Part shown: in pieces, positions 10,849-21,340 of the stretch
How positions within the stretch are numbered: the first letter of the stretch is position 1
How the letters are laid out: each line of letters begins with the position of its first letter
Assembly (NCBI RefSeq): GCF_014651815.1
Contig: NZ_BMXP01000002.1
Location: 310,001 to 374,000 of the forward strand
Length of the DNA stretch: 64,000 nucleotides
From: Alteromonas halophila
Lineage (GTDB): Bacteria; Pseudomonadota; Gammaproteobacteria; Enterobacterales; Alteromonadaceae
Direction of reading: 5' to 3'
Notes under the pieces: model-generated
Seen by the model: the letters and a program-made list of their open reading frames with translations, nothing else
Databases searched by the model: none
Told to the model about the DNA's origin: nothing
Made by a program: the position numbers and the translations under genes

Positions 10849-10875
10849 AATATAGCACATGCACAGTCTTTGCAA
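10849..10875 (-). promoter_or_regulatory. Candidate promoter for the S9 peptidase gene
   Basis: Read on the minus strand: TTGCAA (10870-10875), a 15-base spacer, then TATATT (10849-10854) preceded by TGC, an extended -10. The spacer is short for sigma70 but the extended -10 compensates. The leader to the ATG would be about 80 bases. Confidence 0.4.
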
Positions 10876-11010
10876 TTTTATTTTCACTGCGCCCACAATG
10901 GCGTATGCGCAGGTCTGCGCGCCCGGTTGATGGCGCAGGTTAGCGGTGTGAATAGCGTCGCTGCCCTGAGAGTGACGGGACAGGGCAGGGGCTAACGCAG
11001 TGTGTGTGCG

Positions 11011-11991
11011 CTAGCTGGTGCGCTCAACTGAGAGGTGTGCCAGCGCAATAAGTGCCTGTTTGAAAGGCGAATCCGGGATAGGATCAAGGCTGTTAATGGC
11101 CATGGTCACTTCTTCTTCAGCCCGTGCGCGGGTGTAATCCAGTGCCCCGGTGTCATGCATGATAGTCTGAATTCTGGTCAGGTGTTGCAGGCCGTTTGCA
11201 TTTTCTATGGCATCGCGTATCAATACAGTGTCTTCACGTTGCTGTGCGTTCCACATGGCGTACAGCAGTGGCAGCGTGGGCTTGCCTTCGGCCAGATCAT
11301 CACCGGCATTCTTGCCCATTTCATCGCTGTCCGACACATAGTCGATAATGTCATCGGCCAGTTGGAACGCCGTCCCTAAGTGCTTGCCATAGTCCTGCAT
11401 CGCACGTTCTATGGGTTCGGGTTGATCGGTGAGTACTGCAGAGAGTTGCGTGGCCGCTTCAAAGAGACGCGCGGTCTTGCCATAAATCACATCGAAATAG
11501 CGCTGTTCGTTGGTATCCGGGTCGTTACAGTTCATCAGCTGTAACACTTCCCCTTCTGCAATCTGATTAGTGGCTTCAGACAGAATTTCCATCACACGCA
11601 TGCGTTTCAGGCTTACCATCATCTGAAAAGAGCGGGTATACAGAAAGTCGCCGACCAGTACGGAGGCCTGGTTGCCAAAAATAGCATTGGCCGTTTCACG
11701 GCCTCGACGCAACGTGGACTCATCCACTACATCATCATGTAACAGTGTGGCTGTGTGAATAAATTCGATAATGGCGGCCAGAGTATGGTGGTCATCATTG
11801 TCAATGTCCATGGCGCGGGCGGCCAGAACCGTCAGAAGCGGGCGTAAACGCTTGCCGCCACTGTTAACGATATAAAAGCCAAGCTGATTGATCAGGGCTA
11901 CGTCTGAATCGACCTGATCCTGGATCAGTGTATTAACAGCTTGCATATCATCGCGGGTAAGGGCCCGGATTTCGTCAAGATCCATTGGCAT
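11011..11991 (-). CDS. ispB: Octaprenyl diphosphate synthase IspB
   Basis: Trans-isoprenyl diphosphate synthase that extends farnesyl diphosphate with isopentenyl diphosphate to make the side chain of ubiquinone and menaquinone. The 326-residue sequence has both aspartate-rich motifs, DDVVD at 86-90 and DDIID at 213-217, plus GGKRLRP near residue 45 and the IspB-typical EGEVLQLMN segment. I start at 11991 (MPMDLDEIRALT) by alignment with known IspB; a second Met two codons later is possible and the ribosome-binding site (AGAG) is weak. The frame stays open for 76 codons upstream, but that part is low-complexity leader. It is divergent from rplU, as in E. coli. Confidence 0.95.
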   Translation of the reverse strand: MPMDLDEIRALTRDDMQAVNTLIQDQVDSDVALINQLGFYIVNSGGKRLRPLLTVLAARAMDIDNDDHHTLAAIIEFIHTATLLHDDVVDESTLRRGRETANAIFGNQASVLVGDFLYTRSFQMMVSLKRMRVMEILSEATNQIAEGEVLQLMNCNDPDTNEQRYFDVIYGKTARLFEAATQLSAVLTDQPEPIERAMQDYGKHLGTAFQLADDIIDYVSDSDEMGKNAGDDLAEGKPTLPLLYAMWNAQQREDTVLIRDAIENANGLQHLTRIQTIMHDTGALDYTRARAEEEVTMAINSLDPIPDSPFKQALIALAHLSVERTS

Positions 11992-12456
11992 GTGTGACTC
12001 TTTACTCTCTGTGTCCGACACGGTACTGGGGCCGATTGTACCTGAATGCGCGGTACTATCCACCTGCTTGTCGGCAAAAAGCTTCACCTCACCGTGTTTG
12101 ACCGTTTTCCTGCAGCAAAGGGCACAGATAGTGCGTGATACGGATGCGATATATGGCTCCGGTTCCCGTGGGATCGTGCGGCGATCGCAGCCGTGATCGC
12201 GGGCCTGAAGAGGCAGCAATTGTCAGCATCCGCCAAAAGATGCGCCGAGTAAAAAAACGTTTTTCAACAGCAAGTTGGCAGGCCGCCCGCAAACAGATTA
12301 GCCATCGGAAATAACGATCTGAACGCAAAATTGGTCCGTGTTGGAAAAATAGTCAATTTTTATCGGAATCGCTCTTGTGATTTTCAAACGGTTCACGTAC
12401 AATTCGCGCCCTGTTTTTTGAATTAAAGCGTAATGACACGCAGAGCGGAGTTAACT
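11992..12456. other. Divergent ispB-rplU control region
   Basis: About 465 bases without a credible gene. On the rplU side there is a good sigma70 promoter (12375-12403). On the ispB side a TACAAT -10 is found on the minus strand at 12035-12040 with no good -35. The remaining sequence shows nothing I can name. Confidence 0.5.
12375..12403 (+). promoter_or_regulatory. rplU-rpmA promoter
   Basis: TTGTGA (12375-12380), 17-base spacer, TACAAT (12398-12403). Its position 54 bases before the rplU start fits a ribosomal-protein operon promoter with a short leader. Confidence 0.6.
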
Positions 12457-12768
12457 ATGTACGCGGTTTTCCAAAGTGGCGGTAAACAACACCGTGTGGC
12501 CGAAGGCCAAACCGTTCGTCTTGAAAAAATCGAAGTCGCACCAGGCGAGTCGGTTGAATTTGACAAAGTTTTAATGGTAAGCAACGGCGATGATGTAAAA
12601 ATCGGTACGCCAGTTGTTGCTGGTGGTAAAGTGACTGCTGAAGTTGTTACACACGGTCGTGGCGATAAAGTAAATATCGTTAAGTTCCGTCGTCGTAAGC
12701 ATTCACGTAAACAAATGGGTCATCGTCAGTGGTTCACTGAAGTGAAGATCACTGGTATCAGCGCATAA
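12457..12768 (+). CDS. rplU: Large ribosomal subunit protein bL21
   Basis: Ribosomal protein of 103 residues, identical in length to E. coli L21. Typical sequence: [18 protein letters not shown] at the start and [14 protein letters not shown] with FTEVKITGI at the end, rich in basic residues for 23S rRNA contact. The start at 12457 has GGAG seven bases upstream; an earlier ATG at 12433 is in frame but would add eight residues absent from L21. First gene of the rplU-rpmA operon. Confidence 0.97.
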   Translation: MYAVFQSGGKQHRVAEGQTVRLEKIEVAPGESVEFDKVLMVSNGDDVKIGTPVVAGGKVTAEVVTHGRGDKVNIVKFRRRKHSRKQMGHRQWFTEVKITGISA

Positions 12769-12783
12769 GAGGAGCGATTACAC

Positions 12784-13038
12784 ATGGCACACAAAAAGGC
12801 TGGTGGTAGTACTAAGAACGGTCGCGATTCAGAGAGTAAACGCCTAGGTGTTAAGCGCTTTGGCGGTGAATCTGTTCTGGCCGGTAACATCATTGTCAGA
12901 CAACGTGGTACACGTTTCCACGCTGGTGACAACATTGGTATTGGTAAAGACCACACACTGTTTGCTTTGAAAGACGGTAAGGTTCAGTTCGACGTGAAAG
13001 GACCTAAAAACCGTAAGTTCGTAAGCATCGTAGAATAA
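12784..13038 (+). CDS. rpmA: Large ribosomal subunit protein bL27
   Basis: Ribosomal protein of 84 residues whose N-terminal tail reaches the peptidyl transferase centre. The sequence [20 protein letters not shown], then LGVKRFGGE, is the invariant L27 start. The tail begins directly at the functional sequence, with no Firmicute-type cleavable extension. It follows rplU by 15 bases with GAGG upstream and is closed by a strong terminator at 13068-13095. Confidence 0.97.
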   Translation: MAHKKAGGSTKNGRDSESKRLGVKRFGGESVLAGNIIVRQRGTRFHAGDNIGIGKDHTLFALKDGKVQFDVKGPKNRKFVSIVE

Positions 13039-13067
13039 GCGCGTTTTGGCGCAGGCCGTACGGCTTG

Positions 13068-13095
13068 AAAAAACCCCGCGCAAGCGGGGTTTTTT
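13068..13095 (+). terminator. Intrinsic terminator after rpmA
   Basis: Perfect stem AAAAAACCCCGC / GCGGGGTTTTTT with a GCAA tetraloop. The A-run on one side and T-run on the other make it strong and potentially bidirectional. It separates rplU-rpmA from cgtA, which therefore needs its own promoter. Confidence 0.9.
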
Positions 13096-13116
13096 GTATG
13101 TACCAGAAAATTTGAG

Positions 13117-13373
13117 GCGTTATGCCAATGCCTGGGCGGCCACAGTAGTCGACGCTGCTGCCAGGAACCCGCGAAAGAGAGAGGCTGGTTGGTTTGCTAT
13201 TCGGCAAAAACCCCGCTTATGGTCGACGCGCGGTATGGACAGGGGGAGTGAATGCTGAACCCTCTGCGGCATGGATGCCGCAGCGGAGCCCCCATGGATG
13301 GGTTTACGGCGTGTTCAGCATTTGCTTCCCCTGTCCGTACCGACAGCGGCGCCATTGGCCATTGGCATAACGC
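13117..13373. repeat. Nested inverted-repeat element (MITE-like) between rpmA and cgtA
   Basis: Outer arms GCGTTATGCCAATG (13117-13130) and CATTGGCATAACGC (13360-13373) are perfect 14-base inverted repeats about 257 bases apart. Inside, 29-base arms at 13232-13260 and 13313-13341 pair with about four mismatches. Within those are two smaller hairpins: TGCGGCAT-GG-ATGCCGCA near 13265-13282 and CCCAT-GG-ATGGG near 13290-13301. An AAAAACCCCGC copy at 13206-13216 repeats half of the rpmA terminator. No open reading frame of note and no clear target-site duplication. It resembles a non-autonomous mobile or REP-type intergenic element; copy number elsewhere is unknown. Confidence 0.6.
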
Positions 13374-13403
13374 TTTATAAGCTGTGAGTTGTTATACTGG
13401 TAG

Positions 13404-14594
<1,191 letters not shown>

Positions 14595-14630
14595 TGACTA
14601 ACAGGTGAAGCAGTGCTTGCTGCACAACAT

Positions 14631-14656
14631 AAAAAGGCCGCATTGCGGCCTTTTTT
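14631..14656. terminator. Terminator after cgtA
   Basis: Stem AAAAAGGCCGC / GCGGCCTTTTT with an ATT loop, followed by a further T. It lies between cgtA and the convergent dehalogenase-like gene and could serve both. Confidence 0.85.
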
Positions 14657-14702
14657 ATATGTGATTATGAATGTGTGCGTTAGCCGGGCTACTACCGACC
14701 GA

Positions 14703-15445
14703 TCATGGCAACTGTTTCGCCAACGCCGGCAGATCACTGATGTTATAGTCAGGCTTAAGCGCCAGCGGATACAGCACTTTGCCCGGTCGTGATATAAAGG
14801 CAGCTTGCCATCCGGCCTGCTTGGCGCCGGCGATGTCCCAGCCGTGTGCCGCGACTAACAGCGCCTCCTGCGGCTCAACCCCCATTTTTTCTGCCGCCCA
14901 GGCATAGTGCGCAAATCGGGTTTGTACAGATTGATATCCTCAACACTTAGTCGCTCATCAAAAAACGACAGCAGCCCGGCATTCTCGAATTGCGTATAGA
15001 CACCTTTATTGGACGAGTTTGTCAGACTGACTAAGGTATAGCCTTTGTCTTTCAATAGTTTCAAACCTTCACGGACATCAGGGTGCGGAGGAAGGCTGCG
15101 AAGCGGGGTGACGATTGCCTGTTTTGCCTGCTCCCGAGTTAACGGAATACCTTCTACTTCGGCGACCATCATAAGTGATGCGACCCCAATTTCCCCAAAC
15201 GTATGGAAACGCTGCGTCGTTGAGTCGACAAGGGAGTGATGCAGCATTTTAGAAAACCACAAAGGCAGAAGCTCGGTTCGTCCGTCCAGTGCCTCACCGA
15301 CGGAATCACGCATGGTAGTCAGATCGAGCAAGGTCTCATTAACATCAAAAAAAATGACCTTGGGTTTATCGGCCTCCTGGTCGGTTTGAGCCATAGTCGA
15401 GAGTGAAACAAAAAAGAGGGTAAAGAAAAGCAATAGTAGTTTCAT
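14703..15445 (-). pseudogene. Secreted haloacid-dehalogenase-like hydrolase, broken by one frameshift
   Basis: HAD-superfamily protein most like type II 2-haloacid dehalogenases. The upstream frame (from 15445) has a clear signal peptide (MKLLLLFFTLFFVSLSTMAQ) and the HAD nucleophile motif FFDVNETLLDL (Asp34), then LVSLTNSS and INLYKPD. The C-terminal part continues in another frame as YAWAAEKMGVEPQEALLVAA, with HGWDIAGAKQAG next, the normal HAD motif IV region, ending at 14703. The switch falls at about 14904-14912: one missing base between the KPDLR and YAWAA codons. Unshifted, the first frame runs into a nonsense tail (TMPGRQKKWG). Either a recent pseudogene or a sequencing error. A periplasmic location is unusual for the family. 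Substrate unknown. Confidence 0.82.
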
Positions 15446-15784
15446 GGGTATCCTGTACGCAGTATTGGGATAGACGTCATCGCATATCGATGCTGAATAA
15501 AACGCAGCTATTACAACAGACAGCGGTATCGAAAGACAATAAAGGTCTGGCTGCTTTGTCGCAAAATCTGTACGTATGCCGCTGCCAGATGATCAGGTAA
15601 CTCCGGCATAAAGTGTTTTCTTACTGACCTGTAAAACAGACGACTTTTTACATATAATTTTGGGCCGGAGCAGCACAGTCACCGGGTGCCGGGCGATGAC
15701 AAACGGGATCTCGTCAGTAGTGAATCCCTGATGTCTGTTGGCGTGATGTTGGAAAGAACAAATAACAGGTATAAGGATAGCGCG
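15446..15784. other. Intergenic region upstream of folA
   Basis: About 340 bases between the dehalogenase-like gene and folA, which are divergent. A TATAAT at 15653-15658 on the plus strand is a likely folA -10, but no convincing -35 is present. A CTGT-AAA-ACAG dyad (15629-15639) lies just upstream of it. Nothing else recognised. Confidence 0.4.
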
Positions 15785-16285
15785 ATGCGAATTGCGATGA
15801 TTGCCGCCATGGCAGACAACCGGGTGATTGGTAAAGATAATCAGATGCCCTGGCATCTGCCCGCAGATTTGCGGCATTTCAAGAGCGTAACACTGGGTAA
15901 GCCGGTGATCATGGGTCGCAAGACTTACGAGTCCATTGGTAAGGCCCTGCCTGGTCGTACAAACATCGTTATTTCAGGTCGTGAGAATTATACATTGGGT
16001 GACGCCTTGGTGGTTGCCTCGCCTGACGCCGCGCTTGAAGTGGCAAAAGAACATAGCGAAGAAGACAGCGAAATCATGGTAATTGGCGGCGGTGCCATTT
16101 ACGAGGCATTTCTGCCGCATGCAGCAACGTTATACCTGACCTTTATCGACGCGGATATACAGGGCGATACCCGCTTTCCTGACTACACCCGCGTAGCAGA
16201 CTGGGTTGAATCCAGCAGTGAGACCCACCCACCTGATGAAAGCAATACTTACAGTTACCGCTTTGTTACCTTGGCCCGAACCTGA
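15785..16285 (+). CDS. folA: Dihydrofolate reductase
   Basis: NADPH-dependent reduction of dihydrofolate to tetrahydrofolate; the target of trimethoprim. The 166-residue chain has the active-site segment MPWHLPADLRHFK with the substrate-protonating Asp, the cofactor motif MGRKTYESIGKALPGR and the conserved VIGGGAIYE. I chose the ATG at 15785 (MRIAMIAAMADNRVIG), preceded by AAGGAT; the frame is open further upstream but that part is not DHFR-like. It supplies the pathway that thyA (40.5 kb) drains. Convergent with rpoS, with only 27 bases between the stops. Confidence 0.95.
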   Translation: MRIAMIAAMADNRVIGKDNQMPWHLPADLRHFKSVTLGKPVIMGRKTYESIGKALPGRTNIVISGRENYTLGDALVVASPDAALEVAKEHSEEDSEIMVIGGGAIYEAFLPHAATLYLTFIDADIQGDTRFPDYTRVADWVESSSETHPPDESNTYSYRFVTLART

Positions 16286-16312
16286 ACCAGACTGACATCC
16301 TGTCAGCCGTGT

Positions 16313-17308
16313 TTATTCAGCAATCTGGTTAAACAGGTTTTCCAGTGTGAGTCCCTGATGACCCAGCATATCCCGCAGACGGCGTAGCGCTTCTACCTGG
16401 ATCTGACGCACCCGCTCGCGGGTCAGGCCAATCTCTGCGCCCACATCTTCCAGTGTCGATGGCTCATAGCCCATCAGACCGAAACGTCTTGCCAGTACTT
16501 CCCGCTGCTTTGCATTAAGCTCCTGCAGCCACTTTATAATATTGGTTTTTATGTCGGAGTCCTGCAGGTTCTCTTCCGGGCCGAACTCTTTTTCGTCGGC
16601 AAGAATATCAAGCAGGGCTTTGTCATTGTCACCACCAATAGGTGTATCAACAGAGCTAATCCGTTCGTTTAAACGCAGCATTTTTGTGACTTCTTCCACC
16701 GGCCGGTCCAGTGCTGATGCGATTTCTTCCGCGGTGGGTTCATGATCGAGCTTTTGCGAAAGCTCTCTGGCTGCGCGCAAATAAACATTCAGCTCTTTCA
16801 CTACATGAATCGGGAGGCGGATGGTGCGGGTCTGATTCATGATTGCCCGCTCAATTGTCTGACGGATCCACCAGGTGGCATAGGTTGAAAAACGGAAGCC
16901 ACGCTCGGGGTCAAATTTCTCTACCGCCCGAATAAGACCAAGATTACCTTCTTCAATCAGATCCAACAGGGCCAGTCCACGGTTGTTATACCGCCGGGCA
17001 ATTTTCACTACCAGTCTGAGGTTACTGACAATCATACGTTTGCGGGATGCGTCGCAGCCTTTTAATGCGCGTCGTGCAAAGTATACTTCTTCTTCTGCGG
17101 TTAACAGGGGGGAATAGCCAATTTCGCCTAGGTACAGCTGAGTGGCGTCGAGATTTTTGGGGAGCTCTTCCTGACTGAGTACGATATCATCACTATCGTG
17201 TTCCAGATCGTTTATTGCGCCTTCCTTTACATCTTCAGAAATTTCAACAGCGACATCGCCGCTATTCTGAGCTTTTGGTTCGATCACAGCGTTTTTAGTT
17301 TGACCCAC
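16313..17308 (-). CDS. rpoS: RNA polymerase sigma factor RpoS
   Basis: Stationary-phase and general-stress sigma factor of 331 residues, the length of E. coli RpoS. It has region 1.2 ([16 protein letters not shown]), region 2 with the -10 recognition helix ([20 protein letters not shown]), region 3 and region 4.2 with its helix-turn-helix ([20 protein letters not shown]). The N-terminal extension is acidic and variable, as usual. It lies 66 bases after nlpD, as in enterics, where the main rpoS promoter is inside nlpD; a similar arrangement is likely but I cannot point to the promoter. Unlike E. coli, the next gene is folA (convergent), not mutS. Confidence 0.97.
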   Translation of the reverse strand: MGQTKNAVIEPKAQNSGDVAVEISEDVKEGAINDLEHDSDDIVLSQEELPKNLDATQLYLGEIGYSPLLTAEEEVYFARRALKGCDASRKRMIVSNLRLVVKIARRYNNRGLALLDLIEEGNLGLIRAVEKFDPERGFRFSTYATWWIRQTIERAIMNQTRTIRLPIHVVKELNVYLRAARELSQKLDHEPTAEEIASALDRPVEEVTKMLRLNERISSVDTPIGGDNDKALLDILADEKEFGPEENLQDSDIKTNIIKWLQELNAKQREVLARRFGLMGYEPSTLEDVGAEIGLTRERVRQIQVEALRRLRDMLGHQGLTLENLFNQIAE

Positions 17309-17374
17309 AACGGTATCTCCTAATTAATGGTTACCTGATTCGAAGTCTCCTTTGTTTTTTCTTATTGTTTATTG

Positions 17375-18253
17375 TTATGGTTTTGAGCCTGGCAGATACC
17401 GAAGCGGGTCTAATGACTTACCACGGTATCTCACTTCAAAATGAAGCTTTACCGAATCTGTACCGCTATTCCCCATGGTGGCAATCCGTTCGCCTGCTGA
17501 CACCCATTGTTGTTCTTTGACATTAATCGTGTCGTTGTGGGCGTAAGCACTTAAAAAGGTGTCGGTATGTTTGATTATAATTAAGTTACCGTACCCTCTG
17601 AGCGCATCACCAGCGTAGACGACCTTGCCGTCTGCAGCCGCCGACACGTCACTGCCTCTGGCGGCGCGGATATCAATGCCTTTATTGCCTGAATCCGCCT
17701 GGCTAAATGTTCCAACCAGTTTCCCTTTTGCTGGCCATACCCACTGTGTAACACGTGCAGGAAAACCTTTATTATTGTTGTTCGACGTTCCGGCTGATGC
17801 CCTGGACGAACGTTTAACCGACTGGTTGTTAACATCTTTTTCACTTTCACCATACGCCTGGTCTGATGAAGGGTCAACGGAATTCTTTTGCTTTGTTTTC
17901 GTGGTCGTACCACTTCTTTTTGGTGAAGGTTTGGCCTGACTTATGCTCGAATTTTGTACAGCCCTGGGTGCCGACACTCTTAATGTCTGCCCAGGATAGA
18001 TGTTGTAAGGGGGAGAAAGCTGATTGTAACGGGCCAGATCCCGGTAGTCATTGCCGGTGTACCAGGCGATGCCAAACAATGTGTCGCCTTTTTGTACCTG
18101 ATACGTATCTTTGGTGTATCCCGTATCTTCATCTGGCTGACTGTCCAGCAGAACCAGCGGCGCAGGGGTTGAGCGCGAACTGCAACCGTTCACTGACAAG
18201 AGTATGGTGACAAAAACCAGACAACAGGTAAGGTCGCTCAGCGAATATCGCAA
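17375..18253 (-). CDS. nlpD: Amidase activator NlpD, LysM and degenerate LytM lipoprotein
   Basis: Outer-membrane lipoprotein of 292 residues (lipobox VNGC in the first 24) that activates the cell-separation amidase AmiC. A LysM peptidoglycan-binding domain (YQVQKGDTLFGIAWYTGNDY) is followed by a low-complexity Ser/Lys linker and an M23/LytM domain. Zinc-binding residues of active M23 enzymes are missing: the segment reads GNKGIDIR instead of an HxG form, and KLHFEVRYRGKS lacks the first His of HxH. This is the same pattern as E. coli NlpD, so it is an activator and not an endopeptidase. Six bases after yqaA and upstream of rpoS. Confidence 0.93.
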   Translation of the reverse strand: MRYSLSDLTCCLVFVTILLSVNGCSSRSTPAPLVLLDSQPDEDTGYTKDTYQVQKGDTLFGIAWYTGNDYRDLARYNQLSPPYNIYPGQTLRVSAPRAVQNSSISQAKPSPKRSGTTTKTKQKNSVDPSSDQAYGESEKDVNNQSVKRSSRASAGTSNNNNKGFPARVTQWVWPAKGKLVGTFSQADSGNKGIDIRAARGSDVSAAADGKVVYAGDALRGYGNLIIIKHTDTFLSAYAHNDTINVKEQQWVSAGERIATMGNSGTDSVKLHFEVRYRGKSLDPLRYLPGSKP

Positions 18254-18259
18254 GGCCTG

Positions 18260-18838
18260 TTACCTGAGCAATACATAAGCGATTATGGCAAGCAGTACCA
18301 CTGCCCAGCCAAGCCATTCAACATACTGACGGAGCCTGGCTTCCATAGCACTGCCACCCAAACGCATGAGGCCGGCCACCAGAAAAAAGCGCGCGCCGCG
18401 TCCGACCGCAGATGCCAGCAGGAAGGGCAGAAATGCCATCTGTAAGAAACCCGCACTGATGGTAAATACCTTATACGGAATAGGGGAAAAGCCAGCTAAA
18501 AACACCACCCACACACCATATTCGTTAAACCAGTACATGGCCTGATCGAGTTTTCCGCTGTAACCGGCAGACTCAATGACAGGGGCCAGCCACGCATCAA
18601 AGGCGAAATAGCCCAGCAGATAGCCTGCAACGCCGCCTATGACCGACGCCAGCGTGGTCAGTAACGCGAAATACCAGGCCCGCTCCGGACGCGATAACGA
18701 CATGGGGGCCAGCATCACATCCGGCGGAATAGGAAAAAACACTGACTCGGCAAAACTCAGCCCGCCCAGATAGCGGCTGGCATGCGGATGCCGCGACCAG
18801 CGCAAAGCCATGTCGTAGCACGGACCAAATATTTTCAC
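18260..18838 (-). CDS. yqaA: YqaA-family (VTT/DedA-like) inner-membrane protein
   Basis: A 192-residue multi-helix membrane protein. It shows the DedA/VTT-type core: [18 protein letters not shown] near the start, a glycine-rich helix ([16 protein letters not shown]), then [22 protein letters not shown], the re-entrant segment with a conserved Pro and Lys. DedA-related proteins are linked to lipid scrambling and envelope homeostasis; the YqaA branch is uncharacterised. The start overlaps the pcm stop by four bases, so the two are translationally coupled. Sitting between pcm and nlpD, it adds a gene to the E. coli order. Confidence 0.85.
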   Translation of the reverse strand: MKIFGPCYDMALRWSRHPHASRYLGGLSFAESVFFPIPPDVMLAPMSLSRPERAWYFALLTTLASVIGGVAGYLLGYFAFDAWLAPVIESAGYSGKLDQAMYWFNEYGVWVVFLAGFSPIPYKVFTISAGFLQMAFLPFLLASAVGRGARFFLVAGLMRLGGSAMEARLRQYVEWLGWAVVLLAIIAYVLLR

Positions 18839-19470
18839 TGCAACTCTCCGGCGACCAGTGGCACAAAGCGTACCGACTCAACAGTCTGAGTTTTCAGTTC
18901 ACCGTCTTCGTGATCAACGCACAACAGCGACTGCTGCTCATTCCCAACCGGGATAATCAGTCGCCCGCCGTCTTTTAACTGTGCGCACAGATCCTCGGGC
19001 AGTGAACTGGCTGCTGCCGTCACAATAATTGCGTCATACGGCCCTTTCGACGGCCAGCCCTTCCAGCCATCACCATGCTTCATGGCAATATTGTGCAGAT
19101 CCAGGCGGTTCATGCGGCGTTTGGCCTGAAATTGCAAAGACTTGATCCGCTCCACAGAAAAAACCTGATCAAACAACTGCGCCAGAATGGCGGTTTGGTA
19201 GCCCGAGCCGGTGCCGATTTCCAACACGGTTTTGGGGGCATTACCTGCGCCCAGCAACAGCTCGGTCATCTTTGCCACAATGTACGGCTGGGAAATGGTC
19301 TGGCCCTGTCCGATAGGCAGGGCCGTATTCTGGTACGCTTTGTGTTTTAGCGTATCGGGAAGAAATGTTTCACGAGGCGTTGCCGCAATGGCGTTAAGTA
19401 CCCGTTGATCGCGGATCCCTTCCTGATACAACAACTCCGCCAGCGCGTCCCCTCTTCTTATTGTTCTCAT
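18835..19470 (-). CDS. pcm: Protein-L-isoaspartate O-methyltransferase
   Basis: SAM-dependent repair enzyme that methylates L-isoaspartyl residues in aged proteins. The 211-residue chain has the family substrate segment [17 protein letters not shown], the SAM-binding motif [17 protein letters not shown], and the C-terminal [11 protein letters not shown]. Located 42 bases after surE, as in most gammaproteobacteria, where surE, pcm and rpoS contribute together to stationary-phase survival. Confidence 0.95.
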   Translation of the reverse strand: MRTIRRGDALAELLYQEGIRDQRVLNAIAATPRETFLPDTLKHKAYQNTALPIGQGQTISQPYIVAKMTELLLGAGNAPKTVLEIGTGSGYQTAILAQLFDQVFSVERIKSLQFQAKRRMNRLDLHNIAMKHGDGWKGWPSKGPYDAIIVTAAASSLPEDLCAQLKDGGRLIIPVGNEQQSLLCVDHEDGELKTQTVESVRFVPLVAGELQ

Positions 19471-19512
19471 TGTTTTTGTTATAGTTCCTTGTTGGCAACA
19501 ATAATGGGTTAA

Positions 19513-20256
19513 TTATTTGCTCAGCCAGTCTTTCATGTCGTCCAGACTTTGATAGGCGGTCATGTCCACACTCAGAGGTGTCACTGAACAGTAGCCCTGA
19601 GCAATGGCGTGAAAGTCAGTGCCCTCACCGGCATCCTGTTCTGCACCGGCCGGTCCGTACCAGTAAATGGTCCGGCCAAAGGCATCTTCAGCGCGCACCA
19701 TGCCTTCCGCCCGGTGACGGCGCCCCTGCCGGGTAATTTTAATGCCTTTTAACGCCGCATAGGGCACATCCGGCACATTAACGTTCAGGATTTGGTTCGG
19801 CGGTAACGGATGGGTTTCCAGTTTTCGAACAATTTCATCCACCACTTTGGCCGCGGTCTCAAAATGCTGACCATCCCGGCTTACCAGCGATACCGCAATG
19901 GCGGGAAGCCCCATATACCGGCCCTCAGTAGCGGCCGCCACCGTACCGGAGTAAATCACGTCATCACCCAGATTGGCGCCATGATTGATGCCCGATACGA
20001 CCAGCTGTGGGTCGTCCTCTAAAAACTTGTTCACCCCCAGGTGCACGCAGTCTGAAGGGGTGCCGTTAACCGAATAAAAGCCATTGTCCATGGCCTGAAT
20101 ACGCAGTGGCTGATGCAATGACAGCGCATTACTGGCACCGCTGCAGTTTCTGTCCGGAGCGATAACCGTGACATCATTATTCTGCGCCACTGTCTGATGG
20201 AGAATACCCAGACCTTTGGCAAACACGCCATCGTCATTACTCATAAGTATTTTCAT
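19513..20256 (-). CDS. surE: 5'/3'-nucleotidase SurE
   Basis: Metal-dependent nucleoside monophosphate phosphatase active in stationary phase. The 247 residues begin with the metal-binding [16 protein letters not shown] (paired Asp) and contain the signature [11 protein letters not shown] and [24 protein letters not shown] site lies just upstream of the ATG. Ten bases after truD in the same minus-strand run. Confidence 0.96.
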   Translation of the reverse strand: MKILMSNDDGVFAKGLGILHQTVAQNNDVTVIAPDRNCSGASNALSLHQPLRIQAMDNGFYSVNGTPSDCVHLGVNKFLEDDPQLVVSGINHGANLGDDVIYSGTVAAATEGRYMGLPAIAVSLVSRDGQHFETAAKVVDEIVRKLETHPLPPNQILNVNVPDVPYAALKGIKITRQGRRHRAEGMVRAEDAFGRTIYWYGPAGAEQDAGEGTDFHAIAQGYCSVTPLSVDMTAYQSLDDMKDWLSK

Positions 20257-20266
20257 GCCATCTCCG

Positions 20267-21340
20267 TTAAATGCTGTTGGTGGGTGCGATAGTTTCTATG
20301 CACTCGCGTAATACCGACGTTGCGAAGCAGCCACTGGGCAGAAAAAACGATACGGTTAATGTATCACCCTTCAAAAGCCATTCAAGTTGCTGAGGCCAGA
20401 TTTTTATCGGCCGCCGTTCATGCTCAAAGCCACTTTGCTCGAGAAACGTCGTGACGGCCTCACTCTGGCCAAGTACCGTCTGCTCAAGCATCTGTGCTTC
20501 TGCTTCAACAATGTTACCACCCTTACCCCACAGTGGTGCACTTGGGCATACATCTTTTTCTTTGTAACGCGCCTGCACCTCTGTGGTGTCGCCCTGATGC
20601 ACAAAGTAAGATTTTGACCCGGACAGGGTAAGCGCATCGCCATTCATAACCTGATGGTAAGCGCCGGCTTCGAGCCGGTGTGAAATGACCTCGTTGAACA
20701 GCCAGCTGCGCAGTGCTGACAGTGCCATCGAACGCTTATTGCGATGGCGAATGGTTTCCCCGTCAATCATTCGCTGAGCAAGCGCCAGATTACCGCCGCG
20801 CTTTACTTCGCCCTGTTCATTAATCCGCATTACGCCAAAGCGTTGCTCGCCGTAGTAGTTGGGCACGCCCTCACTGGCAATGGTGGCAAGGCGGGCTTCA
20901 ATCGCTTCCGGATTGCTGACCTGACGCAAGGTGATAGTGAAATGATTACCTTGTAACTGGCCGGTACGCAGCTTTTTATTGTGGCGGGTTTGTGACAGCA
21001 CCTTTACGCCCTCAAGCGCAAAGTCTGAAAAGTCGATATCAGGCGCCCCCGGGGTATGAATTCCAAACCACTGCCGGGTTACGGCATATTTGTCTTTACG
21101 TCCGGCGTAACTGATCTGTCGCAGTGGCAGCTTGCAGAATTTAGCCAGCTGCTCGGCCACAAACGCAGTGTTGATGTTGGTTTTTTCAATGTAGATGAAC
21201 TGGTGCTCACCGTCGCCGGTTGGGCTGTAGCCAAGTTCTTCAGTAACCTGGAAATCATCGGCCTGGAATTTAAACAGGCCAGTGGAGACCGGGCGGCCGT
21301 ACTGATACGCCCAGTGTTCGGTTTCAAGCGCTACACTCAT
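20267..21340 (-). CDS. truD: tRNA pseudouridine(13) synthase TruD
   Basis: Converts uridine 13 of tRNA-Glu to pseudouridine. A 357-residue protein with the catalytic Asp in [16 protein letters not shown] and the TruD signature YYGEQRFG, followed by the inserted TRUD domain. The start overlaps the ispF stop by four bases (ATGA type), so it is coupled to ispF, matching the ispD-ispF-truD-surE order of enterics. Confidence 0.95.
   Translation of the reverse strand: MSVALETEHWAYQYGRPVSTGLFKFQADDFQVTEELGYSPTGDGEHQFIYIEKTNINTAFVAEQLAKFCKLPLRQISYAGRKDKYAVTRQWFGIHTPGAPDIDFSDFALEGVKVLSQTRHNKKLRTGQLQGNHFTITLRQVSNPEAIEARLATIASEGVPNYYGEQRFGVMRINEQGEVKRGGNLALAQRMIDGETIRHRNKRSMALSALRSWLFNEVISHRLEAGAYHQVMNGDALTLSGSKSYFVHQGDTTEVQARYKEKDVCPSAPLWGKGGNIVEAEAQMLEQTVLGQSEAVTTFLEQSGFEHERRPIKIWPQQLEWLLKGDTLTVSFFLPSGCFATSVLRECIETIAPTNSI

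Noticed and set aside
15593-15877. Minus-strand frame overlapping the folA start
   Set aside because: It covers the 5' end of a clear folA and has no recognisable features.
16292-16306. Hairpin CTGACA-TCC-TGTCAG between folA and rpoS as a terminator
   Set aside because: Short stem and no T-run on either side; too weak to call.
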